DNA of 64,000 bases from Rhodobacterales bacterium HKCCA1288 (GCA_015693905.1 CP065161.1:992001-1056000), one strand, 5' to 3'; positions 1 to 9,300 are shown, numbered from the stretch's first letter. Numbers and translations are program-made. The notes: a model not told the origin generated them from the sequence alone.

Positions 1-940
1 TCAAGGTGTGGAAGGGCACGTTATCCTTGCCCATGAACTGGACGTAACGCACATCTTGGGCGCCCTTGTCAGTACGCCACCACCGCTCCCAATCATCTCC
101 CTTGCCTGCGTCAACCCATTCTGCGGCGCAGGCGATATATTCAATCGGGGCATCGAACCAAACATAGAAGACCTTGCCCTCCATCCCTGGCCATTCATCC
201 TTGCCCTTTTTAACAGGAATGCCCCAATCCAAATCGCGCGTGATGCCGCGATCTTGCAACCCGTCCCCGTCATTGAGCCATTTTTTGGCGATAGAGGTGG
301 TCAGAATTGGCCAATCTGTCTTGCTGTCGATCCACGTGTTCAATTGATCCCGCATAGAGGATTGGCGCAGATAGAGATGCTTGGTTTCACGCGCCTCCAA
401 ATCTGTTGAGCCAGAAATCGCGCTGCGCGGATCAATCAAATCGGTCGGGTCAAGCTGCTTGGTGCAGTTCTCGCATTGATCCCCACGGGCCTTGTCATAG
501 CCGCAATTGGGGCATGTGCCCTCAATGTAGCGATCAGGCAAAAAGCGGCCATCGGCGTTGGAATAGACCTGCCGCTCGCTCACCTCAGAGATCAGCCCTG
601 CCTCGGCCAAACGGCCTGCGAAATGCTGGGTCAATTCGTGGTTCTGCGGGCTAGAAGACCGGCCAAAGTGATCGAAACTCAGGCGAAAACCCTGTGCAAT
701 CTCAGCCTGAACTGCGTGCATTTTTGCGCAATATTCCGCGACATCCATGCCCGCTTTGGCGGCGGCTAATTCGGCGGGCGTGCCATGCTCATCCGTGGCA
801 CAGAGAAATAAAACCTCACGGCCCCGACCGCGGTTGTAACGGGCGAAAAGATCAGCAGGCAATTGGCTGCCTACGAGATTTCCCAAATGCTTGATCCCAT
901 TGATATATGGGATCGCCGAAGTGATCAGAACACGCTCCAT
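1..940 (-). CDS. metG: methionyl-tRNA synthetase, 3' part beyond window
   Basis: Charges tRNA-Met with methionine in the cytoplasm. About 313 N-terminal residues are present; the frame runs off base 1, so the KMSKS loop and anticodon-binding domain are missing. The protein begins [20 protein letters not shown]; the class I signature appears as HLGN at residues 18-21, followed by the conserved CATDEHGTP segment. A zinc knuckle of two CxxC pairs lies near Cys143/146 and Cys156/159, and the conserved [11 protein letters not shown] block is near the truncated end. The ATG at 940 gives the family-typical N terminus. The upstream gene on the same strand (ImuA-like) is 82 bases away. Confidence 0.97.
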   Translation of the reverse strand, partial: MERVLITSAIPYINGIKHLGNLVGSQLPADLFARYNRGRGREVLFLCATDEHGTPAELAAAKAGMDVAEYCAKMHAVQAEIAQGFRLSFDHFGRSSSPQNHELTQHFAGRLAEAGLISEVSERQVYSNADGRFLPDRYIEGTCPNCGYDKARGDQCENCTKQLDPTDLIDPRSAISGSTDLEARETKHLYLRQSSMRDQLNTWIDSKTDWPILTTSIAKKWLNDGDGLQDRGITRDLDWGIPVKKGKDEWPGMEGKVFYVWFDAPIEYIACAAEWVDAGKGDDWERWWRTDKGAQDVRYVQFMGKDNVPFHTL

Positions 941-1022
941 CACGCCCGCCTTGTCTTAGATGATTTCCTTCGCTCTCGCGTCTAACCCAAAGCAAAGCGG
1001 ATGGCTAGACGGTGCAAAGATG

Positions 1023-1682
1023 TCAAACAAAACTGGGCGCTATGGATTTCGCACAAAGGCCTGAGGATGCGCGCGTCACGCGCCATGCGGCGGGCGGGGC
1101 AAGGCGCGCGCGCAAACGCTGCATATGCCATGCGCGCCCCTCCAGACCTGCGGGCAGATTTCCTGCAAGCGCCCCTTGCATGGATAAGGCCCCATGATTG
1201 GCCGCCAAGGAAAAGCGCGTCTCAACCCCAGCCGCGCCCCCATGATGCGGTGTTAAAATCGCGGCGAAAGGCTGCTTTCCCGCATGTTCAGCCGCCAGAT
1301 GCAAACGGCGGATCGCGGTCAGGTTGGGTGGCTCTAGAACTTCGGCCACCACGGTTTCACAGGCCCCGCTGCGCAAAGCCTCCTCCATGCACCATAACAG
1401 GTCTTCGCGCCGCTCAGGCGCGACAAAGATCATGCGGGCGGGGTCAATTTCCTCCGCCACGGCTTGCATATGCAGATGATCAGGGTGCCACGCAGGGCGG
1501 ATCCAAAGCACCGCCCCCTCCATCCGCGCCGCCGCCCAAAGCGCCAGACGCCGCCGTGCGGGGCCGCAAAACTCATGCACCCGCCCAAGCCGCAAATCAC
1601 ACCCCTCGAAAAGGCGCAAAGACGGGTTTGCGCGCGCCACAGAGGCCGTAATGTGATCAAAAGAGGCATGGGTGATTTGCAT
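1023..1682 (-). CDS. ImuA-like SOS-associated protein
   Basis: A 219-residue protein that resembles the ImuA family (RecA-related accessory proteins of the ImuA-ImuB-DnaE2 translesion mutasome): an N-terminal GRVHEFCGPA stretch where ImuA proteins have an LHEVFG-like motif, then LLWCMEEALRSGACETVVAE near residues 97-116 and TAIRRLHLAAEHAG, all typical of the family. No clear Walker A loop is visible, as in several ImuA members. A perfect GTTC-N7-GTTC box ends 16 bases upstream of the start codon, which supports SOS control. No imuB or dnaE2 is adjacent; metG follows downstream. The assignment rests on motif similarity plus the box, so it is moderate. A remote, non-functional RecA-fold relative is the alternative. 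Confidence 0.62.
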   Translation of the reverse strand: MQITHASFDHITASVARANPSLRLFEGCDLRLGRVHEFCGPARRRLALWAAARMEGAVLWIRPAWHPDHLHMQAVAEEIDPARMIFVAPERREDLLWCMEEALRSGACETVVAEVLEPPNLTAIRRLHLAAEHAGKQPFAAILTPHHGGAAGVETRFSLAANHGALSMQGALAGNLPAGLEGRAWHMQRLRARLAPPAAWRVTRASSGLCAKSIAPSFV

Positions 1683-1697
1683 AAGGCGAGACTAAGT

Positions 1698-1712
1698 GTT
1701 CTTCTTTTGTTC
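1698..1712 (-). promoter_or_regulatory. LexA (SOS) box, GTTC-N7-GTTC
   Basis: The plus strand reads GTTC, seven bases (ttctttt), GTTC, an exact match to the direct-repeat LexA operator known from Rhodobacter and other Alphaproteobacteria. It sits 16-30 bases upstream of the ImuA-like gene start on the minus strand and about 86 bases upstream of the aldo/keto reductase on the plus strand. The position close to the minus-strand start suggests it controls the ImuA-like gene. An 8-base fixed match can occur by chance; its value comes from sitting before a gene whose family is SOS-controlled. Confidence 0.65.
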
Positions 1713-1797
1713 TGCAAGAAATTTTCGCACTCCCCTTGCCCTTCTTGGGCATCTCGCTACCAATAACGCCGAAGATAGCAGCGAAGGATAGGATGGG

Positions 1798-2844
1798 ATG
1801 CGCAAAATTCAGCTTGGCACCACAGACACAATGATCACCGATTACTGCCTCGGCACGATGACATGGGGCAACCAAACCCCAGAGGCAGACGCACATCGTC
1901 AAATGGATATGGCGCTTGCGGCGGGGATCAATATTGTCGACACCGCCGAGATGTATCCCGTTAACCCTGTGCGGGCGGAAACAGTCGGCAATACCGAAAC
2001 CATTCTTGGCAATTGGAACCGCGCCAACCCTGCGCGGCGCGGCGATTATATCTTGGCCACCAAAATCACGGGCAAAAACGCCGCGTTTGTGCGCATGGGT
2101 GAGGATATAACAGCCGCAAGTTTTACCGCAGCACTCGATGCCTCGCTCGCACGACTGGGCACAGAATATATCGACATTTACCAAATGCATTGGCCCAATC
2201 GCGGTTCATATCATTTCCGCCAAAACTGGGGCTATGATCCTTCGGCACAGGTGAAATCCGTGACACTGGCCCATATGGAAGAGATTTTGGATGCGGCAGA
2301 TCGGATGATCAAAGCAGGCAAAATGCGCTATTTCGCGCTGTCCAATGATACGGTCTGGGGCGTTGCGCAATGGATGCGCCTTTCCGAAGAGCGCGGCCTG
2401 CCGCGTGTGATTTCCTTGCAAAATGAATATTCGCTCCTGTGCCGCCTCTATGACACAGATTTTGCGGAACTGGCCGTGAATGAGCAACTGACCCTGCTGG
2501 CCTACTCACCGCTTGCCGCGGGCCTTTTGACGGGGAAATACCAAAACGGGGCCATTCCAGAGGGCTCGCGCATGGCGGGTAACGGGGATTTGGGCGGACG
2601 CAAAAGCCCGCGCGTCTTTGATGCGGTCGCAGCCTATCTAGACTTAGCGCAAAAGCACGGGATTGACCCCGTTCACATGGCTTTGGCCTTTACGGTGCAG
2701 CGCCCTTTCCCTGTCTCGACCATCTTTGGCGCAACCACAAGCGCCCAGCTTACCCGCATTCTAGATGGCTTAGATGTGACCCTATCGGGCGACATTCTGG
2801 ACGAGATAGACGCGATCCATCGCGCCCATCCGTTGCCCTATTGA
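1798..2844 (+). CDS. aldo/keto reductase (Tas-like)
   Basis: A 348-residue NADPH-dependent oxidoreductase of the aldo/keto reductase superfamily, closest in feel to the Tas group. The family's catalytic tetrad region is seen: Asp in NIVDTAEMYP (about residue 48-58), Lys in ILATKITG, and His in DIYQMHWPNR. A TIM-barrel fold is expected and no signal peptide is present. The ATG at 1798 has an AGGATAGG ribosome site just upstream. The stop overlaps the start of the following lipocalin gene (TGATG), implying translational coupling. The substrate cannot be read from the sequence. Confidence 0.92.
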   Translation: MRKIQLGTTDTMITDYCLGTMTWGNQTPEADAHRQMDMALAAGINIVDTAEMYPVNPVRAETVGNTETILGNWNRANPARRGDYILATKITGKNAAFVRMGEDITAASFTAALDASLARLGTEYIDIYQMHWPNRGSYHFRQNWGYDPSAQVKSVTLAHMEEILDAADRMIKAGKMRYFALSNDTVWGVAQWMRLSEERGLPRVISLQNEYSLLCRLYDTDFAELAVNEQLTLLAYSPLAAGLLTGKYQNGAIPEGSRMAGNGDLGGRKSPRVFDAVAAYLDLAQKHGIDPVHMALAFTVQRPFPVSTIFGATTSAQLTRILDGLDVTLSGDILDEIDAIHRAHPLPY

Positions 2845-3335
2845 TGCGCCTGCGCCTCACCCAAACCGCGCTCGTCTTGGCCCTGTGTTTGATCACAGCC
2901 TGCAGCCCCCCCATGGTGGGGGCAAGACGGGCGGATGCACCGATTGCCTCGACCACGCGGTTTGAAGCCTCTCGATTTGCGGGGCCATGGGTGATGCGCC
3001 ACGCCATTGATAGAACCGCCCCGCGCAACCTCAGCTTTGAGGAAGGCGGCGGCCAAATCATAGGTTTGCATTATGTGGATGGGTCTGGCCAAAGGATGGC
3101 GCTGACCTCGGACGGCCCGCACCCTGCCCGCTTTACAGATACGCGCGGGCGGGCGCTTTGGGTGCTTTGGGTTGATGATGACTATCGCACCGCATTGCTA
3201 GGCGCGCCTGACGGGCGCTTGGCGTGGATCATTGACCGCAGAAAAACGGGGGGCGCTGATCGCATTGACGCTGCAGTGCGCCTTGCTGCGGCCAATGGTT
3301 ACGACCCGAATGATTTTATCGCGCTGAACCCATGA
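2844..3335 (+). CDS. lipocalin-family lipoprotein
   Basis: A 163-residue exported protein. The N terminus is a lipoprotein signal: a short basic start, a hydrophobic stretch, and the lipobox LITAC with the lipidated Cys near residue 20. The mature part has lipocalin (Blc-like) character: FAGPWVMRHAIDR in place of the GxW motif, then a run of short beta strands ending in a YDPNDFIALNP tail, where Blc-type proteins also carry a G-Y/F-D-x-x-x-L segment. It may bind or move fatty acids or lysophospholipids at the envelope. ATG at 2844 overlaps the upstream stop by one base; TTG at 2841 is an alternative. Lipocalin identity is moderately sure, lipoprotein status very likely. Confidence 0.72.
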   Translation: MRLRLTQTALVLALCLITACSPPMVGARRADAPIASTTRFEASRFAGPWVMRHAIDRTAPRNLSFEEGGGQIIGLHYVDGSGQRMALTSDGPHPARFTDTRGRALWVLWVDDDYRTALLGAPDGRLAWIIDRRKTGGADRIDAAVRLAAANGYDPNDFIALNP

Positions 3336-3377
3336 CTGCGCGCTTGCCCTTTCACAGGAAAGGCGCAATCTGATCGC

Positions 3378-4289
3378 ATGCCAATTTGGATCGCCGCCAC
3401 CATCTTTGCCGCCTTCATGCAGAACCTCAGGTTTCTGTTGCAGCATCACTTGCGCAAAAGCGCGCTGTCAACCGCAGGCGCCACTTGGGCGCGGTTTCTT
3501 TACAGCGCGCCCATCGTGGCCTGTGGCGTGATCCTATATGCCCGCCTACGCGGGTTTGATTTGCCGCAGATCCAACCCCAGTTCTGGGCCTATATCGTTC
3601 TTGGATCATTGGCCCAAATTCTGGCCACAGCCTGTGTTGTGGCGCTGTTTGGGTTTCGCAACTTCGCAATTGGCGTAACCCTGAAAAAGACGGAAACCAT
3701 CCTGACCGCCTGCCTCGGTTTGGTGGTTTTAGGCGAAGGCGTATCAGTATGGGTTTTTGCCGCCATCGTGGTTGGGGTGATCGGCGTCATTTTGATCTCA
3801 GACGGGGGGCAAAAGGGCGATGGCCAAACCCTACTCCCACGCTTTGCCACCAAGGCCGCATTTTTCGGGCTGGCCTCTGGCGGGCTATTCGGGGTGTCTG
3901 CCGTGACCTATCGCGGCGCGATCCTCAGCCTTGAAGGGGGGGATGCGCTGCTGCGATCTGGATTTGCCCTTGCAGTGGCCTGCGCCATCCAAGCCAGCAG
4001 TTTGGGCCTTTGGATCGCTTGGCGCGAGCGCGCACAAATTGGTTCTGTGCTGCATCAATGGCGCATTGGACTTGCCACAGGGGCCACCTCACTTTTGGGT
4101 TCACTTGGATGGTTCTTGGCCTTTGGCCTACAAAATGCGGCATTGGTCAAAGCGGTCGGGCAAGTGGAATTGGTCTTTACCTATCTCTTTTCCATCTTCT
4201 GGCTCAAAGAACGAAGCACCAAAAAAGAGGTTATGGGATTGGTTCTGATCCTCGCCGCGCTGCTCGCCATTATCCTGCAAGAGGCGTAA
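3378..4289 (+). CDS. EamA/DMT-family transporter
   Basis: A 303-residue inner-membrane protein made of two repeated EamA halves with about ten predicted hydrophobic segments. The first half runs from WIAATIFAAFMQNLRF to a conserved lysine-glutamate stretch (VTLKKTETILTACLGLVVLGE), the second ends in VELVFTYLFSIFWLKE, the matching end-of-repeat motif. This is the drug/metabolite transporter superfamily; the substrate is unknown. It follows the lipocalin gene by 42 bases and precedes an AEC permease by 9 bases, so the two transporters are probably co-transcribed. Confidence 0.9.
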   Translation: MPIWIAATIFAAFMQNLRFLLQHHLRKSALSTAGATWARFLYSAPIVACGVILYARLRGFDLPQIQPQFWAYIVLGSLAQILATACVVALFGFRNFAIGVTLKKTETILTACLGLVVLGEGVSVWVFAAIVVGVIGVILISDGGQKGDGQTLLPRFATKAAFFGLASGGLFGVSAVTYRGAILSLEGGDALLRSGFALAVACAIQASSLGLWIAWRERAQIGSVLHQWRIGLATGATSLLGSLGWFLAFGLQNAALVKAVGQVELVFTYLFSIFWLKERSTKKEVMGLVLILAALLAIILQEA

Positions 4290-4298
4290 GACAGCGCC

Positions 4299-5246
4299 AT
4301 GTTCACAATACCCCTCGCCATTGCGCCGATTTTCGTTCTAATTGCCACAGGCTACGGCCTGCGCCGCGCGGGCCTGCCCTCGGCCGAGTTTTGGAACCTC
4401 AATGATCGTCTGGTCTATCTGGTTCTGATGCCTGCCATCTTCTTTGATAGCATTTCTACAGCCGATTTGGGCGCCGCTGCGTTGGGTGGCTTTTCGGCAT
4501 TGCTCTATGCGGGATTTTTCGTGGGCATCCTTGCGGGGCTCATCGGGGCAGGCTTAATGCGCCACCATGGGCGCGCCGCAGGCAGTTCTTTGGTGCAAGG
4601 GGCGGGACGGTTCAACACGTTCATCGCCCTTGCGGTTGCAGGCGCCCTCTATGGGCCTGAGGGATTAGAGCTTGCGATTTTAGGCGCGGCCATTCTGGTG
4701 CCTGTGGTCAACCTCACTGTGGTGACCACGCTTGTCCTCATGTTGCCACAAGAGCGCGGCACGGGGATTGGCGGCCAGATCACCGCCACGCTGAAAAATC
4801 TTGCGAAAAACCCTTTGATCCTGTCGATTGCCGCCGCCTTAGCATGGAACCTTGCAGGGTTGCCGCGCGTGCCAGTTTTTCATGACAGCCTCGAAATTCT
4901 GGGCCAAGCGGCCCTGCCCATCATGTTGCTATGCGTTGGGGCAAACCTCAAACTGCGCGGTCTTTCGGCGGAGGCGGGGCCATTATTTCTTGCAGCCATC
5001 GCAAAGCTTGGCTTGTTTCCTGCAGCAATTATGGGGTTGGCTTTGATCCTCGATGTGCCGCCCCTACAGGCACAAATCGCGCTGACCTTTGGCGCGCTGC
5101 CAACAGGCGTGGCCGCCTATACATTGGCCCGACAAATGGGGGGGGATGCGCCGCTTATGGCCGCAATGATCACGGTGCAAACGCTGCTCTCCTTCGCAAC
5201 CATGCCATTGTGGCTGAGCCTTGGGGAGCGGGTTTTCGGCCTATAG
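4299..5246 (+). CDS. AEC-family (auxin efflux carrier-like) transporter
   Basis: A 315-residue membrane protein with about ten hydrophobic segments. It starts MFTIPLAIAPIFVLIATGYG and contains the family-typical GRFNTFIALA region after the third segment and GALPTGVAAYTLARQMGG near the C-terminal end. Bacterial AEC members transport dicarboxylates such as malate or malonate; the real substrate here is not shown by the sequence. It lies 9 bases after the EamA transporter and converges tail to tail, without a gap, with the minus-strand DUF815 gene. Confidence 0.92.
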   Translation: MFTIPLAIAPIFVLIATGYGLRRAGLPSAEFWNLNDRLVYLVLMPAIFFDSISTADLGAAALGGFSALLYAGFFVGILAGLIGAGLMRHHGRAAGSSLVQGAGRFNTFIALAVAGALYGPEGLELAILGAAILVPVVNLTVVTTLVLMLPQERGTGIGGQITATLKNLAKNPLILSIAAALAWNLAGLPRVPVFHDSLEILGQAALPIMLLCVGANLKLRGLSAEAGPLFLAAIAKLGLFPAAIMGLALILDVPPLQAQIALTFGALPTGVAAYTLARQMGGDAPLMAAMITVQTLLSFATMPLWLSLGERVFGL

Positions 5247-6095
5247 TTATTTCAGCGCAACGCCGTGTCGACCTGCCAAATCAGTGAAAAATTGCCATGC
5301 CACGCGGCCTGACCGCGCCCCGCGTGTTGCAGTCCACTCAATCGCCTCGGCACGCAACTGATCTTGGGGCACAGCCACACCATAGGCACGGCAATAGCCG
5401 TCAATCATCTCGAAATATTCGTCTTGCGTGCAAGGATGGAACCCAAGCCACAGCCCAAACCGATCCGAGAGCGAGACCTTCTCCTCCACAGCCTCAGATG
5501 GGTTTATAGCACCGCTGCGCTCATTCTCGATCATATCACGCGGCATCAGGTGACGGCGGTTAGAGGTGGCATAGAAAATTACATTTTCAGGGCGGCCTTG
5601 CACACCACCATCCAAAACCGCCTTAAGCGATTTATAATGCTGATCATCATGGCTGAAGGATAGATCATCACAAAACAGGATCACGCGTGCAGGGGCCGCG
5701 CGCAACAGCGTCAAAAGCCTGCCAATCGTGGGCAAATCTTCGCGCTGCATTTCTACCAATTTGAGCGGCAGACCCTCGGCCACCACAGCCCCATGTGCGG
5801 CCTTAACCAACGAGGATTTCCCCATCCCCCGCGCGCCCCATAAGAGCGCGTTATTGGCGGCATAGCCGCGCGCAAATTGGCGCGTATTGGCCATAAGCGT
5901 GTCGCGCGCGCGATCCACGCCCACCAACATTTCAACACCCACGCGCGAAATCTGTGCGACAGGTTCCAAATGATCAGGATCTGCATGCCACACAAAGGCA
6001 TCAGCCGCATCCCAATCAGGGGTTTGCGCGGCGGGCGGGGCCATCCGTTCTAACGCATCCGCAATTCGGGCAAGCTGCTTTTTCGCCATAGCCAT
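5247..6095 (-). CDS. DUF815-family AAA-type ATPase
   Basis: A 282-residue predicted ATPase of the DUF815 family. Walker A is GARGMGKSSLVK near residues 87-98; Walker B is VILFCDDLSF near 138-147. The conserved YATSNRRHLMPRDMIENE block and the ending VAWQFFTDLAGRHG are typical of the family. No membrane segment. The function is unknown; AAA-like fold suggests remodelling or loading activity. It starts 10 bases downstream of tatC on the same strand and may be co-transcribed with tatABC, although a role in Tat export is not implied by the sequence. Confidence 0.93.
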   Translation of the reverse strand: MAMAKKQLARIADALERMAPPAAQTPDWDAADAFVWHADPDHLEPVAQISRVGVEMLVGVDRARDTLMANTRQFARGYAANNALLWGARGMGKSSLVKAAHGAVVAEGLPLKLVEMQREDLPTIGRLLTLLRAAPARVILFCDDLSFSHDDQHYKSLKAVLDGGVQGRPENVIFYATSNRRHLMPRDMIENERSGAINPSEAVEEKVSLSDRFGLWLGFHPCTQDEYFEMIDGYCRAYGVAVPQDQLRAEAIEWTATRGARSGRVAWQFFTDLAGRHGVALK

Positions 6096-6104
6096 TACTA
6101 CCGT

Positions 6105-6998
6105 TTACTCTTTCTTCGCCGCGTCCTCTGCGGGCGCTTCATCGGCCTCGTCTTCATCCCACAGGCCTTCGGCCTGTAGGCGCTCCTTGCGCTTTTTCTC
6201 AACCATGGCGACCAAGAAAATGGAAATCTCGTAAAGCCCATAAACGGCGCTGAAAAGGATCAGCTGCGTGACAACATCGGGCGGGGTCACTAAGGCCGCA
6301 ACGACCAAAATGCCCACAATCGCATATTTGCGCACATCGCGCAGACCTGCGGCTGAAACCAAACCCGCCTTACCCATCAAGGTCAAAAGCACGGGCAGCT
6401 GAAAGCACAGCCCGAAGGCAAAGATAAACTTAAGCGCCAGATCAAGCGACTCGCGCACCGAACCGAGAAAGACCGTTTGCAACTCTTGTGAGGGCGCGGA
6501 GGGTTGGAATTCCCCCTCCCCTGCAATCAAATTGGCCAAGGCAGGGATCGCATCGGAAAACCCGATGAAGAAATTCATGGCCAAGGGCGTGACGATGAAA
6601 TGCGCGAAGGCAGCCCCCAATAGAAACAAAAGCGGCGAAGCAATCAAGAAGGGTAAAAACGCATTTTTCTCGGTCTTGTAGAGACCAGGTGCTACAAAGC
6701 GCCAAAGCTGATGCGCGATCACAGGGAAAGAAATCGCAAAGCCCGCGATCACCGAAATACGGATCAAGACAAAGAATTTCTCTTGCGGGGCGGTGAAGAT
6801 CAAACGTGCATCTTCGCCCCGCGCGCGCAAGACATCGGCCAGAGGTTGCGAAATGAATTCAAGCAATGGCTCGGCTACAGTGAACATAATCACCATACCC
6901 GCCACAAAGGCCAAAACCGAGCGGATCAACCGCGTGCGCAATTCCGCCAAATGCTCAATCAATGGGGCGGAATGATCTTCAATCTCGTCTTCGCTCAT
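6105..6998 (-). CDS. tatC: Sec-independent protein translocase TatC
   Basis: The polytopic receptor subunit of the twin-arginine export pathway, 297 residues with six predicted membrane helices. The N-terminal PLIEHLAELRTRLIRS and the cytoplasmic EKFFVLIRISVIAGF and FPVIAHQLWRFVAPGLY segments are the TatC hallmarks. A charged, acidic C-terminal tail (about residues 268-297) extends beyond the usual length near 250. Its ATG overlaps the tatB stop (ATGA), so the two are translationally coupled. Confidence 0.98.
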   Translation of the reverse strand: MSEDEIEDHSAPLIEHLAELRTRLIRSVLAFVAGMVIMFTVAEPLLEFISQPLADVLRARGEDARLIFTAPQEKFFVLIRISVIAGFAISFPVIAHQLWRFVAPGLYKTEKNAFLPFLIASPLLFLLGAAFAHFIVTPLAMNFFIGFSDAIPALANLIAGEGEFQPSAPSQELQTVFLGSVRESLDLALKFIFAFGLCFQLPVLLTLMGKAGLVSAAGLRDVRKYAIVGILVVAALVTPPDVVTQLILFSAVYGLYEISIFLVAMVEKKRKERLQAEGLWDEDEADEAPAEDAAKKE

Positions 6999-7600
6999 GC
7001 CTCATCCGCCTTTTTCGCGCGGGGTTTAGGGGCCGCTTTGGGCGCAGTCGTCTTGGCCTTTGCAGGCGCGGCCTTGGCCCGTGTCGTTTTTGCGGGTTCG
7101 GCTTTTTTCACAGGTGCCTTTTTAGGCGTAGCCTTCGGGGCCGCTTTTGCTTTGGGCGCCGTCTTTTTGGCAGGCGCGGCTTTAGCCTGCGCTGGCACCT
7201 CGCTTGGTGCCTCTGCAGGCTCACTGCGCTTAACGGCAGGTGCGGGGGCTTGTGTCGGATTTCCTTGCGCGCCCGCAGGTTTACCCTGATTGCCCGTCTT
7301 CAGCGGCTTGTCGCTATTGAAATCTGCATCGAGATCAAGATCCGCGTTGAGAGATTGCTTGACCTTATCCAGACCATATTGACGCGGATTGGTCAGGGCT
7401 TTCATCTCGCGGTTCATTTCGCGCATGCCCGTTTGATCGGCCGCATCATTCATAGCCGAGGTAAACTCGCGCGCCATGCCTTTGATGCGGCCCACAAACA
7501 GACCCGCTTTGCGGAACATAACAGGCAAGTCTTTTGGCCCGACAACGATCAAGGCAACAATGCCGATCACCATCAATTCCATCCACCCGATATCAGGCAT
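6995..7600 (-). CDS. tatB: Sec-independent protein translocase TatB
   Basis: A 201-residue Tat component. An N-terminal membrane helix (residues about 3-21, beginning MPDIGWMELMVIGIVALIVV) is followed by the GPKDLP hinge and an amphipathic helix. TatB binds twin-arginine precursors together with TatC. From about residue 95 onward the protein is a long low-complexity tail dominated by Ala, Lys and Pro, longer than in enterobacterial TatB. Order tatA-tatB-tatC on the minus strand with a 4-base overlap into tatC. Confidence 0.96.
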   Translation of the reverse strand: MPDIGWMELMVIGIVALIVVGPKDLPVMFRKAGLFVGRIKGMAREFTSAMNDAADQTGMREMNREMKALTNPRQYGLDKVKQSLNADLDLDADFNSDKPLKTGNQGKPAGAQGNPTQAPAPAVKRSEPAEAPSEVPAQAKAAPAKKTAPKAKAAPKATPKKAPVKKAEPAKTTRAKAAPAKAKTTAPKAAPKPRAKKADEA

Positions 7601-7683
7601 GGCGTCCCTCTCGTGACAAACCGCGATTAGCGCAGGGTTTCATGATCCCGCCCCGCGCCAAGGCGCAAGGCCAAAGACGATCA

Positions 7684-7905
7684 TTAGGCCTTGTCACGCT
7701 CGTTTTCAGGGGTGACATCGCGCGCGCCCTCACCATCGGCAGCTTTATTTTCAAGCTCCTCGGTGCTGTCTTTGACGCCGCGCTTAAAGGCGGTGATACC
7801 TTTCCCCACTTCGCCCATCAGGCCCGCAATTTTGCCGCGCCCGAAGAGAACCAGCACGACCACCGCAATCAGCAAAAGCCCTGCAGGGCCAATATTGTTG
7901 AACAT
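7684..7905 (-). CDS. tatA: Sec-independent protein translocase TatA
   Basis: A 73-residue pore-forming Tat subunit. From the ATG at 7905 it reads [20 protein letters not shown], then the [16 protein letters not shown] hinge and amphipathic helix, and an acidic tail. The longer open frame to 7953 adds 16 residues without TatA similarity, so the internal ATG is chosen. First gene of tatABC; 83 bases separate it from tatB. Confidence 0.96.
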   Translation of the reverse strand: MFNNIGPAGLLLIAVVVLVLFGRGKIAGLMGEVGKGITAFKRGVKDSTEELENKAADGEGARDVTPENERDKA

Positions 7906-8109
7906 TTCGCTCTCCCATTTCAGCGCCGACTGATGCAACACTCCGCACATCAACCGCGCCGCGTTTATATCTTGGCCTCAACGCCATAGCCCCCAAAGGC
8001 CAATGCCGCTTGCCCACCAAGGGAATGTCGCGAAATCCTGCGCCGCCTGCAAGGGGCAAAACGACCCTGCACGCGGGAAACTGATCACGATTGTATAATG
8101 AAGGCCCGT

Positions 8110-9213
8110 TTAGGATGCTTTGGCCGCGGGAAAGACAAAACATTTCTCGCGGCGCAGGCTCAACCACATCGCGGTGCCTTTCTTGGGCAAAAATACGCCC
8201 GGCACCGTGGCACGGATCACCTCGCCGTTGAAATCCATGCGAAACTCAACAAGGCTTTCATGGCCCATGAAGCGCGCGCGCTCGACCATGCCGCGTGCTG
8301 GCACACCATCGCTGACAGTCGGGTTTGGGCCACGACCGCCCCGATCAAAATCAATCTTCACATGTTGGGGGCGAAAGACAATCTCAACTGCCGTGCCATC
8401 GGCGAAACCTGGCGCCAAGAATTGCCCAAAGGCGGTGTCGGTCAGCGCCCCGTCCACACGGCCAGAGATGACATTCACATCCGAGAAAAACGCCGCCGCC
8501 GCCTTGTCCACGGGGGCGTTGTAAATATTATAAGGCGCGCCCTGTTGCACGATCTGACCGTTGCGCATCAAGGCGATTTGATCTGCCATGCGCATCGCTT
8601 CCTCGGGCTCATGGGTGACAAGAACGACCGCTGTGCCCTCTTCTTTCAGCAATTCCAATGTTTCATCGCGGATGCCATCGCGCAGACGATTGTCCAATCC
8701 CGAAAAGGGTTCATCCATCAGCATCACTTTCGGGCGCGGTGCTAGCGCGCGGGCCAAGGCCACACGCTGCTGCTCGCCGCCCGACAGCATATGGATGCCT
8801 TTTTCCCCGTAGCCTTTGAGATCGACACGAGCGAGCAAGTCCTCAACCCGCGCGCCCACTTCAGGGCCGCGCCCCTTTAGACCAAAGGCAATATTTTGCG
8901 CCACGTTGAGATGCGGAAAAAGCGCGAAATCTTGAAAGATCAAACCGACCGACCGTGCCTCGGGGGGCAGATGCAGCCCTGCATCGGAGACAGTGACACC
9001 ATCAAGCGCAACCGTTCCACCCGTTTGACGCTCGACCCCCGCGATGACACGCAAGGTGGTGGATTTTCCGCATCCCGAAGGGCCAAGCAAACACATCACC
9101 TGCCCAGCCGCCACCGACAAGGATATGCCCCGCACCACTTCCGTCCCATCAAAGACGCAAGAGAGGTTGCTTACCTCAAGCCGCGGGGAATTTTGGCGCG
9201 GGACTTGGTTCAT
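8110..9213 (-). CDS. ABC transporter ATP-binding protein (Fbp/Pot type)
   Basis: A 367-residue ATPase of an iron(III)-, polyamine- or phosphonate-type importer. Walker A GPSGCGKST, signature LSGGEQQRVALARAL, Walker B VMLMDEP and H-loop VLVTHEPEEA are all intact. The C-terminal part (from about residue 245) is a TOBE-like domain containing EIVFRPQHVKIDF, as in FbpC. No permease or binding-protein gene is adjacent, so this is an orphan ATPase in this window; a partner system would lie elsewhere. ATG at 9213 begins the family-like N terminus. Confidence 0.92.
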   Translation of the reverse strand: MNQVPRQNSPRLEVSNLSCVFDGTEVVRGISLSVAAGQVMCLLGPSGCGKSTTLRVIAGVERQTGGTVALDGVTVSDAGLHLPPEARSVGLIFQDFALFPHLNVAQNIAFGLKGRGPEVGARVEDLLARVDLKGYGEKGIHMLSGGEQQRVALARALAPRPKVMLMDEPFSGLDNRLRDGIRDETLELLKEEGTAVVLVTHEPEEAMRMADQIALMRNGQIVQQGAPYNIYNAPVDKAAAAFFSDVNVISGRVDGALTDTAFGQFLAPGFADGTAVEIVFRPQHVKIDFDRGGRGPNPTVSDGVPARGMVERARFMGHESLVEFRMDFNGEVIRATVPGVFLPKKGTAMWLSLRREKCFVFPAAKAS

Positions 9214-9300
9214 AGGGCGCTTACATCCTGATAAAAACACTCAACTTGGTCAGCTATCAGGCACAAGCCCCCCTTTCAAGCGCCGCTTTGCTGCGGCCTC

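Noticed and set aside
1001-1651. Plus-strand frame of 216 codons opposite the ImuA-like gene
   Set aside because: Low-complexity Pro/Arg/Ala translation from a high-GC antisense frame; the minus-strand gene has family motifs and an SOS box.
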